Part shown: positions 25,572 to 35,020 of the stretch, piece by piece
How positions within the stretch are numbered: position 1 is the first letter of the stretch
Layout: every line of letters begins with the position of its first letter
Source of the DNA: Aquiflexum sp. TKW24L
GTDB lineage: Bacteria; Bacteroidota; Bacteroidia; Cytophagales; Cyclobacteriaceae
Length of the DNA: 64,000 nucleotides
Reading direction: 5' to 3'
Assembly: GCF_023502205.1 (NCBI RefSeq)
Contig: NZ_JAMFLG010000002.1
Location: forward strand, 1-64,000
The notes under the pieces: model-generated
What the model saw: only the letters and a program-made list of their open reading frames with translations
The model's database searches: none
What the model was told of the DNA's origin: nothing
Made by a program: the position numbers and the translations under genes

Positions 25572-27140
25572 TTATACATCGCTAAAAACCCTCCTAAATT
25601 CATTTTCTATTTCTTGAACTTCTTTATCATTCAGATTGGCAAATTCATTTTCTCTTGCTCTTTTTGACAAAATACCATTGTTCTGTTCCAAAAAATTTAC
25701 CAACAAGGATATCAGTTTATCCGGCATCTCGTATTCATCCTCCATAGATCGCTTAAATGCATCGTATTTCGTTAAATATTCGACTTCTCTTGGAATGATT
25801 TCCAAGATCGTATCTTCCACACATTCAAAAAGGAACTCGGCATGTTTTGTGGCATCAAAGTAACTGTAATAATCTGCAGTTTGGTTGAGAACCTTTACAT
25901 TATGGTCTTTAGTCTCCTCCCATTGGATAAAATCCAGTATGGGCAAAGAGTAGGATTCCAGAACTTTTCTGTATTCATGGATTTTATCCAAAATTGCAGC
26001 AGAAACAGGAAAAATGATTCCCTGTTGAGAAAAATTCATTTTACTGAGAATGTGGTGGATGAGGTACCTGTGGATCCGCCCATTTCCATCTTCAAACGGA
26101 TGTATAAAAACAAACCCAAAAGCTATGGCAGTGGCAACCAAAACCGGATTCATTTCGCTTTTCCATAAAAGCTTTTCTGTTTCCAGAAATCCACTTATCA
26201 ACCTATCAAGGTCTTCCCATTTTGCTGAAATATGATCAGGAATAGGTTCCCCAGTGCTTCGGTCATGTTCTCCAACAAAACCACCTTTGGTCCGAAATCC
26301 CAATTCCAGAAATCGCGGATTTTCAATGACCAACTGTTGTAACCTTAGCAATTCTTCCTTTGACAGATCTCGCAACCCCGCTTGTCCTATTGCTTGTCCC
26401 CAGCGAACCGCTCTTTTGCTTTTTGGACTTTCTCCCTCAATAGAAAAGGAAGCCTTCGAATCTTTCAATAATAAAAATGAAGATGCTCTTTGAAGTATAT
26501 CCTTGCTGAAGTCCTTCAAGTACTTTGTTTGTTTGTCTGCTAAATTGGCATGGACGTATTGCTCTAATTTTTCAGTTTTTGAAATTAACGGGCAAAACTC
26601 CACTGTCCCGGGGAGGTTGTTGATGACACGGTGGCGCGGGGATTTTATACCTTCAATTGTGTATTGGATAGTATCATTCACCAACTTTATATATCCTTTT
26701 TTTTCAAGATCTTTCTTACGTGACAATTGGAACCCTCCCAACCACTCAATCAAAAACCAAATCCGTCTGCTATACTGACCAGTCGGTTCTAAATTGGAAA
26801 GTTCATGGAGCTGATCTATAGAATAATATTCAGTCAATTTTTTAAAAACCAATAAATTGACACCCTCATATTTTAACGCAAAGACCAATTGCATAAACAA
26901 TGCCTCTAATTCAGATACTGCAAAGGAATCATTAGGCTGATATATCTTGGGAAAGACCAACCACCCCTCCTGCTGATACTTTCTATTCTGATTGCTGATA
27001 ATAGAAATTGTGCTCGGAACAGGTATTTCAAGCATCAAGCCTTGAATGATCGACGCATAACCTACTACAGTCCCATGTTCAGGTAATTGCTTTCCTTGAA
27101 AAATAGCTGCGGAAAATGAAAAATGAGCGCTTTTTGCCAT
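25572..27140 (-). CDS. Fic-family protein AMP-transferase
   Basis: A 522-residue Fic protein, which transfers AMP from ATP to a hydroxyl on a target protein (or removes it). The start is placed at MAKSAHFSF (ATG opposite 27138-27140); the ORF's upstream extension is not coding-like. The catalytic loop IHPFEDGNGRIHRY is complete (HxFx(D/E)GN(G/K)R; catalytic His near residue 360). About 100 residues earlier SFSIEG matches the (S/T)xxxE(G/N) autoinhibitory helix of class II Fic proteins, so it should be self-restrained. The C-terminal region is helical and could read targets. It stands alone, next to the sialidase-like gene. No antitoxin gene adjoins. Confidence 0.92.
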   Translation of the reverse strand: MAKSAHFSFSAAIFQGKQLPEHGTVVGYASIIQGLMLEIPVPSTISIISNQNRKYQQEGWLVFPKIYQPNDSFAVSELEALFMQLVFALKYEGVNLLVFKKLTEYYSIDQLHELSNLEPTGQYSRRIWFLIEWLGGFQLSRKKDLEKKGYIKLVNDTIQYTIEGIKSPRHRVINNLPGTVEFCPLISKTEKLEQYVHANLADKQTKYLKDFSKDILQRASSFLLLKDSKASFSIEGESPKSKRAVRWGQAIGQAGLRDLSKEELLRLQQLVIENPRFLELGFRTKGGFVGEHDRSTGEPIPDHISAKWEDLDRLISGFLETEKLLWKSEMNPVLVATAIAFGFVFIHPFEDGNGRIHRYLIHHILSKMNFSQQGIIFPVSAAILDKIHEYRKVLESYSLPILDFIQWEETKDHNVKVLNQTADYYSYFDATKHAEFLFECVEDTILEIIPREVEYLTKYDAFKRSMEDEYEMPDKLISLLVNFLEQNNGILSKRARENEFANLNDKEVQEIENEFRRVFSDV

Positions 27141-27503
27141 ATTGAATTTATAATAGGAGCAAAGTAAAAAATAAATAGGCGCAACACAAGAAAAACGAGT
27201 GCAAATACATAATATTAATAAATACAGGCGCAAAAGGAAAAGGAATCTGAATCATCGATAAATATGATTTTTAGGATTATCCAATTATCCCGCTATTATC
27301 TTCATAGGATTTTGCATTGAGGGTTTGAAATAAAAAAAGTGGGTTCAGTAGAAAAAAAATGGTGATAGAATCTAGGATCTAACTTTGTCTAAAAAGGAAA
27401 ATCATTTCCAAAAGGTGAAAAATGCTTAGAAATTAACTTTAAAAAGGAAACTCATTTTCTAAAAATGAATTATGGTCTATTTTTGGTCTTCATCTCGGTA
27501 AAA
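27141..27503. other. Intergenic region with a ~34-nt degenerate direct repeat
   Basis: About 360 nt, A+T-rich. Two similar ~34-nt segments, 27391-27424 and 27441-27474, each begin AAAAAGGAAA, hold a TCATTT core and end in ATG, 50 nt apart. Each can form a small GGAAA/TTTCC-type hairpin. No ORF or RNA gene is visible. Confidence 0.5.
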
Positions 27504-27923
27504 TCATCCTATAATTTCAATCCTTGGATTTATCCTCGATAAATCTTTGATCATTTCCTCATTGTCTTCAGGTGCTACATAAATTTCATCATATTTCATT
27601 TTTATGATAAGTCCTTTGCCTGCCATCGCAGGTTTGACCCCTGTCCACATGGTTTTATTTTTAGTAATTCCGGTAATTTGAAGGATGTCTAAATCACCTT
27701 TTAAGAATGCTGATTTATAATAAAGTTTTTGATTATCAATCCAATAAGCGGTGCTTAAGTAAACCCAACCCAGCATTAAAAGCGGAATCAAAAGAAGCAA
27801 AAAAAGCCCGAAAAAATTGAAAAGCGATTGCCTATCAGAAATATAAACAACAGCAGGAAAAAGTATTGAAAAAGCCAAAAGCATTTTTATGCCTATTCCC
27901 TTTTTTGCCTTGTATTTTTTCAT
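27504..27923 (-). CDS. PH-domain membrane protein (bPH_6-like)
   Basis: A 139-residue protein with a basic start (MKKYKAKKG), two closely spaced hydrophobic segments (about residues 12-27 and 35-58) and a cytosolic C-terminal PH-like fold (YWIDNQKLYYKSAFLKGDLDILQITGITK... to the end). The length and layout fit the small bacterial PH-domain (DUF1200-type) proteins, whose function is unknown. It is divergent from dnaE, sharing a ~140-nt upstream region. Confidence 0.75.
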   Translation of the reverse strand: MKKYKAKKGIGIKMLLAFSILFPAVVYISDRQSLFNFFGLFLLLLIPLLMLGWVYLSTAYWIDNQKLYYKSAFLKGDLDILQITGITKNKTMWTGVKPAMAGKGLIIKMKYDEIYVAPEDNEEMIKDLSRINPRIEIIG

Positions 27924-28066
27924 GGGTTAAGTTTAGCAAAAAAGCTTATCCATTTCAAATTGGTTAATGTGAAAATCTAAAATTAAATCCCGACAATTTC
28001 CGCCACTCAAATAGCAGCTCCCGAGGATATGTCTTATTTTAGACCATCCAATTTTGAGTAGCACTT

Positions 28067-31000
28067 ATGTATATTATTTTCGATACCGAAACCACCGGAT
28101 TACCAAGAAGTTATAATGCCCCTATGTCTAATGATGACAATTGGCCACGGCTGGTTCAGGTGGCATGGCAACTTCACGACGCCACAGGCAAGCTCCTTTC
28201 CAATCATAATTACATCGTCAAACCGGAAGGCTTCACCATACCTTACAATGCCGAAAAAGTGCACGGCATCTCCACAGCGCGTGCGACTAGAGAAGGTCAT
28301 GCTTTGGATAAAGTTCTCTCAATTTTTCATGAGGATGTAGAAAAGGCTACGTTTCTCGTAGGCCATAACATCGGTTTTGACATCAATGTGGTGGGTTCTG
28401 AGTTTTTGCGAAAGCAAATCCCCATGAAGCTGCAGTCTATGAAAGAAATGGATACCAAGGACCTTTCCACTGATTTTTGTGCGCTACCGGGTGGAAAAGG
28501 CGGAAAATATAAATGGCCGACGCTGACCGAATTACACCACAAACTTTTTGGCAATGGGTTTCAGGATGCCCACGATGCAGCTTATGACGTGGCGGCTACT
28601 GCCAAATGTTTTTTTGGGCTGATTACCCAAAAAGTAATTGCTCCTGCCAATGGTATCCAAGTTTCCGAGGTAATATATGAGGCACCTATTTTGGATGTTG
28701 CCAACTTTGCCAATGCAAAAGACACTCAAAAAACTGCGGCAAAAGATGTCCTGAAAGCTGCCGGAACGGCTGATATCTCGGTCATGACAGACATGCCTTT
28801 TTCACACCTCCATGTCCATACCCAATATTCAGTTCTTCAGGCGACTTCAGAGATTCCGGCTATGATTGCCTTGGCTAAAGAAATGAAGATGCCCGCCATT
28901 GCCATGACTGACCATGGCAATATGATGGCGGCTTTCAATTTTGTCAAAGAAGCCCTCGCAAAAGATATCAAACCCGTCATCGGTTGTGAATTTAACCTGA
29001 CCAAAGACAGAAATAACAAAAGTCAAAAGGACGACGGTTTCCAGACTGTCTTATTGGCAAAAAATAAAAAAGGATACCATAACCTCGCCAAACTCTCCTC
29101 CTATGCCAATATCCAAGGGTATTATTATCTCCCAAGGATCGACAGGGATGTTATGGTGGAATACAAATCAGACCTCATTGCTACCACAGGCGGACTTTGG
29201 GGAGAGGTTCCTTACCTGATTTTGAATGTGGGTGACACGCAAGCAGAAGAGGCATTTGTCTGGTGGAAGGAGCAATTTGGAGAAGACTTTTATGTAGAGC
29301 TCAACCGTCACGGGATTCCCGAAGAAGAAAAAGTGAATGAGGTTTTGTTACATTTTGCCCACAAGTATGGGGTTAAATACTTTGCCGCCAACAATACTTA
29401 TTACAACCATAAAAATGACGCCAAAGCGCATGATATTTTGCTTTGTGTCAAGGATGGGGAATTGGTAGAGAAGCCGAAGAAATATATCGGCAAGCGTGGT
29501 CGTGAATTCCGATATGGATTTCCCAATGACGAATTCTATTTGAAAAGTCCCGAAGAGATGAAAAAGCTCTTTGCAGACCTTCCTGAAGCCATTGCCTGCA
29601 CCAATGAGATTGTCGAAAAAATAGAAACCTACAAACTCCAACGGGATGTCTTGCTTCCCAATTTCCAGATTCCTGAGGAATTCAAAAATTCCTTGGATGA
29701 AGAAGATGGCGGCAAAAGAGGAGAAAACACTTATTTGAAATTCCTGACCTACGAAGGCGCAAAGAAACGTTATCCCCTTCTCACTGACGAAATCAGAGAA
29801 AGACTGGAATTTGAATTGGCGACAATTGAAAAAACAGGTTACCCGGGTTACTTCTTGATCGTACAGGATTTTACAGGGGCAGCGAGAAAGATGGGTGTAT
29901 CAGTGGGGCCTGGTCGGGGTTCGGCAGCGGGTTCGGCAGTAGCATACTGTACGGGTATTACCAATGTGGATCCTATCGCTTATGACCTACTCTTCGAGAG
30001 ATTCCTCAATCCGGACAGGGTGTCCCTTCCCGATATTGACATTGACTTTGACGATGAAGGCCGTCAGAAAGTCATCGATTATGTGATCAACAAATACGGT
30101 TCCAACCAAGTCGCGCAGATCATCACTTACGGTACCATGGCTGCCAAATCAGCGATTCGGGACACCGCAAGGGTTTTGAACCTGCCTTTGGCAGAGGCGG
30201 ATAAATTGGCTAAGCTAGTGCCGGACATAAAGTTAAAGGCACTTTTTGACCTTTCCAATGACAGGGCAAAACTGGCAGATAAGCTCAAAAACAACGGAGA
30301 GGATATCGGCAAAGCTGATGAACTGATCCGTATTTATAAGGGTCAGGATGAATTGTCCCGCACGATCAAGCAGGCAACGGTTTTGGAAGGATCTGTACGA
30401 AACCTCGGCATCCACGCATGTGGGGTGATCATCACACCGGGAGACATTACCAATTACGTCCCTGTGGCTTTGGCCAAAGATTCGGACATGGTCTGTACGC
30501 AGTTTGACAACTCCGTCGTGGAAAGCGCCGGTTTGTTGAAAATGGACTTTTTGGGTTTGAAAACCCTCACCTTGATCAAAGACGCTGTCAAAATCGTCAA
30601 GGAAAGACATGGCATAGACCTCGATCCTGATGAGTTTCCGATTGACGACGTGAAGACTTATGAGCTCTTTCAAAGAGGAGAAACTGTCGGGATCTTCCAA
30701 TATGAATCTGCGGGGATGCAGAAGTATATGCGGGAATTGAAACCGACAGTTTTTGCTGATTTGATTGCGATGAATGCGCTTTACAGACCGGGGCCATTGG
30801 AATATATCCCGAGTTTTATCCGAAGGAAGCATGGCACAGAACCCATCAGCTATGACCTCGATGACATGAAAGAATATCTGGAGGAAACTTATGGTATTAC
30901 GGTCTATCAAGAACAGGTCATGCTGCTGTCTCAGAAACTGGCAGGATTTACTAAAGGTGAAGCCGACGTTCTGCGAAAGGCGATGGGTAAAAAGCAAAAG

Positions 31001-32353
31001 GATGTCTTGGATAAAATGAAACCCAAATTTGTGGAACAAGCTTCCACAAAAGGACACGACCCTAAAAAACTAGAGAAGATTTGGAAAGATTGGGAAGCCT
31101 TTGCCTCCTACGCCTTTAACAAATCCCACTCTACCTGTTATGCCTGGATCGCTTACCAGACGGCATACTTGAAAGCACATTATCCGGCAGAGTACATGGC
31201 CTCGGTTCTCAGCAACAACATGAACGATATCACGCAGGTGACATTCTTTATGGAAGAATGTAAACGTGGAGGCATGGCAGTTTTGGGACCGGATATCAAT
31301 GAATCGAATAATGGGTTTACAGTAAATAAGGAAGGTCAGATCCGATTTGGTCTTGCTGCCATCAAAGGTGCAGGAAGTGCTGCCGTGGATATGATTATTG
31401 CAGAAAGAGAAAAATCGGGACCTTACAAAAATATCTTTGAGTTCTGCAAAAGAGTCAATTCCCGAGCAGTAAATAAGAAAACTTTGGAAGCGTTGGCAAT
31501 GGCAGGTGGCTTTGATTGCTTCAAAGAACACCACCGACGACAGTATCTCGAAGCCTTGGATGGTGATGTGACAGTATTGGAAAAAGCCACTAAATATGCA
31601 CAAAAAGTGCAGCAGGAAGCAGACAGTTCACAGGTGAGTCTCTTTGGCGGAGGTATCGGAATGGAAGTTCCATTGCCAAGCATCCCTCCGATGGAGCCTT
31701 TCAGTCAGCTTCAGCAATTGAACATTGAGAAGGAAGTGGTGGGACTTTATATCTCAGGGCATCCATTGGATCAGTTCAGGGTAGAGATTGAATCATTTAC
31801 CAATACTCCTTTGACAGAATTTAACGATATCGATACTTTGCGAAAAAAAGGCGATATCAAATCCGCCGGTGCCGTGACCTCATTTGCCCATAGGACTACC
31901 AAAACTGGGAAACCATTTGGGACGCTTACTATGGAGGATTATCACGGGGCACATACCTTCTTTATTTTTGGAGAAGATTATATCCGGTTCAAAGAGTATT
32001 TCATGAATGGGTGGTTTATTTATTTGACAGGTTCCACACACCTCAACAAATGGAAGGAGAATGAATATGAGTTCAAAATCAACTCCATGATGCTCTTGAG
32101 TGAAGTCCGTGCAAAAATGGTCAAAGGTTTACGGGTCAATATTGACTTGGATGATTTGAATTTTGAATTAATGGAAAAGCTGGAGATCATAACCCAAAAA
32201 TATAAAGGAGATGCAAAACTGTATATCAATATCATCGACAGCAGGGAAAACATCACGTTGGACCTCATGTCCAAGAGATATTCAGTAGATCCTTCCAATG
32301 AAATGATCAAGGCTTTAGGTCAGATTCCTGAAGTGATGTATCAGATATTATAA
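28067..32353 (+). CDS. dnaE: DNA polymerase III alpha subunit with fused N-terminal proofreading exonuclease
   Basis: A 1428-residue replicative polymerase, about 250 residues longer than a typical DnaE. The extra part is a DEDDh 3'-5' exonuclease domain at residues ~1-185 (ExoI FDTETTG at 5-11; ExoII GHNIGFDIN; ExoIII DAHDAAYDVAA), as in the epsilon subunit. After a ~55-residue linker comes the PHP domain (HLHVHTQYS from residue 247, MTDHGNM), then the polymerase core with the catalytic PDIDIDFDDEGR at about 655, helix-hairpin-helix and an OB-fold near the C-terminus. In PolC the exonuclease is inserted inside the PHP domain; here it precedes it, so this is a different fusion. It is probably the main replicative polymerase. 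Confidence 0.95.
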   Translation: MYIIFDTETTGLPRSYNAPMSNDDNWPRLVQVAWQLHDATGKLLSNHNYIVKPEGFTIPYNAEKVHGISTARATREGHALDKVLSIFHEDVEKATFLVGHNIGFDINVVGSEFLRKQIPMKLQSMKEMDTKDLSTDFCALPGGKGGKYKWPTLTELHHKLFGNGFQDAHDAAYDVAATAKCFFGLITQKVIAPANGIQVSEVIYEAPILDVANFANAKDTQKTAAKDVLKAAGTADISVMTDMPFSHLHVHTQYSVLQATSEIPAMIALAKEMKMPAIAMTDHGNMMAAFNFVKEALAKDIKPVIGCEFNLTKDRNNKSQKDDGFQTVLLAKNKKGYHNLAKLSSYANIQGYYYLPRIDRDVMVEYKSDLIATTGGLWGEVPYLILNVGDTQAEEAFVWWKEQFGEDFYVELNRHGIPEEEKVNEVLLHFAHKYGVKYFAANNTYYNHKNDAKAHDILLCVKDGELVEKPKKYIGKRGREFRYGFPNDEFYLKSPEEMKKLFADLPEAIACTNEIVEKIETYKLQRDVLLPNFQIPEEFKNSLDEEDGGKRGENTYLKFLTYEGAKKRYPLLTDEIRERLEFELATIEKTGYPGYFLIVQDFTGAARKMGVSVGPGRGSAAGSAVAYCTGITNVDPIAYDLLFERFLNPDRVSLPDIDIDFDDEGRQKVIDYVINKYGSNQVAQIITYGTMAAKSAIRDTARVLNLPLAEADKLAKLVPDIKLKALFDLSNDRAKLADKLKNNGEDIGKADELIRIYKGQDELSRTIKQATVLEGSVRNLGIHACGVIITPGDITNYVPVALAKDSDMVCTQFDNSVVESAGLLKMDFLGLKTLTLIKDAVKIVKERHGIDLDPDEFPIDDVKTYELFQRGETVGIFQYESAGMQKYMRELKPTVFADLIAMNALYRPGPLEYIPSFIRRKHGTEPISYDLDDMKEYLEETYGITVYQEQVMLLSQKLAGFTKGEADVLRKAMGKKQKDVLDKMKPKFVEQASTKGHDPKKLEKIWKDWEAFASYAFNKSHSTCYAWIAYQTAYLKAHYPAEYMASVLSNNMNDITQVTFFMEECKRGGMAVLGPDINESNNGFTVNKEGQIRFGLAAIKGAGSAAVDMIIAEREKSGPYKNIFEFCKRVNSRAVNKKTLEALAMAGGFDCFKEHHRRQYLEALDGDVTVLEKATKYAQKVQQEADSSQVSLFGGGIGMEVPLPSIPPMEPFSQLQQLNIEKEVVGLYISGHPLDQFRVEIESFTNTPLTEFNDIDTLRKKGDIKSAGAVTSFAHRTTKTGKPFGTLTMEDYHGAHTFFIFGEDYIRFKEYFMNGWFIYLTGSTHLNKWKENEYEFKINSMMLLSEVRAKMVKGLRVNIDLDDLNFELMEKLEIITQKYKGDAKLYINIIDSRENITLDLMSKRYSVDPSNEMIKALGQIPEVMYQIL

Positions 32354-32515
32354 CTTTGGAAACCGATCAGAACTAAGGTCACTCGGAAACTTAACCCCTT
32401 CCTTCAACTTTAAGCGTTTTGAATCTCACCATATTTCGTCCTGAATTCTTTAAAAATCAGGTCTAATAATTTTATATCAAGTCGGAACTTATTCACGAGT
32501 AAAGTGCTTTAGAAG

Positions 32516-32523
32516 TATATTTG
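32516..32523 (+). promoter_or_regulatory. Candidate -7 box TATATTTG for trxA
   Basis: An exact TAnnTTTG match 31 nt before the trxA ATG, which would give a leader of about 28 nt. The -33 position has no clear TTTG. Confidence 0.4.
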
Positions 32524-32554
32524 AAAAATTAGAAACATCCAAAAATATTATACA

Positions 32555-32875
32555 ATGGCAAAAGCAATAGAGATTACTGACGTAAACTTCCAAGAAATAA
32601 TTAATTCAGAACATCCTGTTCTAGTGGATTTTTGGGCAGAATGGTGTGGACCATGTAAAATGATCGGCCCGATCGTAGAAGAATTGGCCGGTGATTATGC
32701 AGGTAAAGCAGTGATTGGAAAAGTAGATGTCGATTCCAATCCGATGGTCGCCTCTCAGTTTGGAATCAGAAGTATCCCAACCCTTCTTTTTTTCAAAGAT
32801 GGCAAAATAGTAGACAAGCAAGTTGGTGCAGTTCCAAAAGCAGTTTTAGCCCAAAAACTAGACGCACAACTTTAA
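32555..32875 (+). CDS. trxA: Thioredoxin
   Basis: A 106-residue thioredoxin, a cytosolic disulfide reductase. The active site WCGPC (Trp30-Cys31-Gly-Pro-Cys34) and the cis-Pro segment SIPTLLFFKDG (near residue 74) are intact, and the length is standard. There is no signal peptide, so it acts in the cytosol. It has its own candidate promoter and terminator and is monocistronic. Confidence 0.96.
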   Translation: MAKAIEITDVNFQEIINSEHPVLVDFWAEWCGPCKMIGPIVEELAGDYAGKAVIGKVDVDSNPMVASQFGIRSIPTLLFFKDGKIVDKQVGAVPKAVLAQKLDAQL

Positions 32876-32895
32876 TTCATATAGAATTTAAAATT

Positions 32896-32937
32896 ATAGC
32901 CACAAAGATCAAATCTTTGTGGCTATTTTTATTTTTA
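32896..32937 (+). terminator. Rho-independent terminator of trxA
   Basis: A perfect 13-bp stem (ATAGCCACAAAGA to TCTTTGTGGCTAT) followed by a T-rich tail just before selU. Confidence 0.85.
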
Positions 32938-32951
32938 AGTAAAATGAATTC

Positions 32952-34004
32952 ATGAAAGAAACCCTGATTGAACTTGAGCAATTTTTGGAACTACGGGGAA
33001 GCATCCCAATTTTGGATTCGCGTAGTGAAGGGGAATTTGAGCAGGGACATATTCCAGGTGCCACCAATCTACCAATCCTGAATAACGAGGAAAGGAAAAT
33101 TGTCGGAACGATCTACAAGCAACAAGGGAATCAGGAAGCCATCATGAAGGGGTTCGACCTCGTCGGACCTCGGTTCCATGCTATCATTCAAGATGCTTTG
33201 CGGCTTTTTCCAGACAAAAAAATCATGACTTATTGTTGGCGTGGAGGTATGCGTAGTGAAATCATGTCTTGGCTACTCAGCGTGGCAGGGTTCGAAATCT
33301 TACGGTTGAAGGGTGGCTACAAAACATACCGGACACTTACCTATGAAACCGTCCGGGCAAAAAGGGATTTCATCATTCTGGGTGGAAAAACCGGAGTTGG
33401 TAAAACCGTTTTGCTCCATGAACTAGCAAAAAGAGGTGAATCCGTCATTGACCTTGAAAATCTTGCCCAACACAAAGGTTCTTCCTTTGGCGGAATCGGT
33501 CAACCTCCCCAACCAAGCATCGAGCATTTTGAAAATTTGCTCGCTGAACAACTATTCAAAATTGGGCACACTGAGAAAATATGGATAGAAAATGAAAGCC
33601 GGAGAATAGGAAAAGTAAATATTGCCGATGAATTGTACGCCAACATCATCCAATCTCCCTTAATAGAAATCACAAAATCCGATATTGAAAGGATTAACCA
33701 TATTACAAATGAATATGCTGCTTTACCTCAAAGTGAACTCCTTGAAGCAGTTAAAAGACTTCAAAAAAAATTGGGTGGAAAAAGAACATCAGAGGCAATG
33801 AATGATATCATGGAACATCGTCATGAATCTTGGATTGCAAACATGCTCGTCTATTATGACAAAACATACGGCTATGAACTTGACAGCCATCAAAGGGAAC
33901 AAAACTTTCAACTTGACTTGAGCAATACGGATTTGGAAAAATCTCTTCAACAACTTTTAGCACTAAAAAATAAAATCAAATGGAAAACCCAACTATCAGA
34001 TTAA
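32952..34004 (+). CDS. selU: tRNA 2-selenouridine synthase
   Basis: SelU (MnmH, YbbB) replaces the sulfur of 2-thiouridine-34 in certain tRNAs by selenium, using selenophosphate and a geranylated intermediate. The protein is 350 residues. The N-terminal rhodanese domain carries the catalytic Cys95 in TYCWRGGMRS; the P-loop domain follows with GGKTGVGKT (about residues 143-151). The ATG at 32952 is 15 nt past the trxA terminator, so its promoter is unclear. Its end overlaps the start of selD by 25 nt, indicating coupled synthesis of the selenium donor and the enzyme that uses it. Confidence 0.95.
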   Translation: MKETLIELEQFLELRGSIPILDSRSEGEFEQGHIPGATNLPILNNEERKIVGTIYKQQGNQEAIMKGFDLVGPRFHAIIQDALRLFPDKKIMTYCWRGGMRSEIMSWLLSVAGFEILRLKGGYKTYRTLTYETVRAKRDFIILGGKTGVGKTVLLHELAKRGESVIDLENLAQHKGSSFGGIGQPPQPSIEHFENLLAEQLFKIGHTEKIWIENESRRIGKVNIADELYANIIQSPLIEITKSDIERINHITNEYAALPQSELLEAVKRLQKKLGGKRTSEAMNDIMEHRHESWIANMLVYYDKTYGYELDSHQREQNFQLDLSNTDLEKSLQQLLALKNKIKWKTQLSD

Positions 34005-35020
34005 CCCAATTCAGTGAAGGTTCAGGCTGTGGCTGCAAAATCGCTCCTGCTGTTTTGGACAGTATTCTTGGAAATAGAAAATCTGTGGATTTGGAAGACC
34101 CAATGCTATTAGTAGGAAACTCTTCCAAGGACGATGCTGCAGTATATCAACTCAGCGATGACTTAGCGATGATCAATACAGTTGATTTCTTCACGCCGAT
34201 TGTGGATGACGCTTACGATTTTGGGAGGATTGCCGCAGCAAATGCCCTATCGGATGTGTATGCAATGGGAGGAAAACCACTTTTTGCCAATGCTATTTTA
34301 AGTTGGCCGGTGGAAAAAATAGATCCACTTCTAGCAAGTGAAGTATTGGAAGGAGGTCGTGAGATGTGCCATTTGGTAGGAATTCCTTTGGCAGGAGGAC
34401 ATAGCATTGCGGCTAAAGATCCAATTTTTGGCCTTTCTGTGAATGGAGTTGTTCACCCAAAAAATATCAAAACCAACAAAGGGGCACAGGAAGGAGATTT
34501 GATTTACATCACCAAGCCATTGGGTATCGGGGTTTTGGCTACTGCACTGAAAAGGGACAAAATCAAAGAGGAGGATTATGCCAATATGATCCTCTATGCT
34601 ACCCAAATCAACTCGATTGGAAAAGATTTTGGACTATTGGATTATGTCCACGCAATGACCGATGTGACAGGATTTGGAATATTGGGGCATTTAGTGGAAA
34701 TGGCAGAAGGAGCAGGTCTGACGGCTGTCATTCAAGGAATTAGCCTTCCGCTGATCGAAGGTGTGACTGAATATATCAACCAATTTATTTTTCCTGACAA
34801 TACCTACAGGAATTGGAATGCCTACAGTGGCAAATCCGAAGGAATCATCGGCATGGAGTTGGTCAAATTCTGCGATCCGCAGACCAACGGAGGATTGATG
34901 GTGGCGATCAACCCTACATTTCAAAAAGCTTTTGAGTCGATTCTGGAACAACACCAACAAAAAGCATGGCTGATCGGGGAGTTTAATTCCCAATCAGCCA
35001 GTAAAGTAAAAGTTATTTAA
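33980..35020 (+). CDS. selD: Selenide, water dikinase (selenophosphate synthetase)
   Basis: SelD makes selenophosphate from selenide and ATP. The 346-residue length is normal. The active-site segment is SGCGCKIAP with Cys17 (TGT codon) and Lys20: it is the Cys form, not a selenocysteine form. Downstream AIR-synthetase-like motifs include DDAA, DFFTPIVDD (about 70-78), the glycine-rich LAGGHS, and the C-terminal DPQTNGGLM. It overlaps selU by 25 nt. Neither selA, selB nor tRNA-Sec is seen in this window, so the pathway visible here serves tRNA selenouridine rather than selenoprotein synthesis. Its stop overlaps by 3 nt the stop of the convergent DUF1080 gene. Confidence 0.96.
   Translation: MENPTIRLTQFSEGSGCGCKIAPAVLDSILGNRKSVDLEDPMLLVGNSSKDDAAVYQLSDDLAMINTVDFFTPIVDDAYDFGRIAAANALSDVYAMGGKPLFANAILSWPVEKIDPLLASEVLEGGREMCHLVGIPLAGGHSIAAKDPIFGLSVNGVVHPKNIKTNKGAQEGDLIYITKPLGIGVLATALKRDKIKEEDYANMILYATQINSIGKDFGLLDYVHAMTDVTGFGILGHLVEMAEGAGLTAVIQGISLPLIEGVTEYINQFIFPDNTYRNWNAYSGKSEGIIGMELVKFCDPQTNGGLMVAINPTFQKAFESILEQHQQKAWLIGEFNSQSASKVKVI

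Noticed and set aside
32354-32554. Possible small RNA or riboswitch between dnaE and trxA
   Set aside because: Only a weak CCTGAATT/AAATCAGG pairing was seen, with no known motif.
33980-34060. Selenocysteine codon in SelD
   Set aside because: The catalytic codon is TGT (Cys17) followed by GGC TGC; no in-frame TGA.
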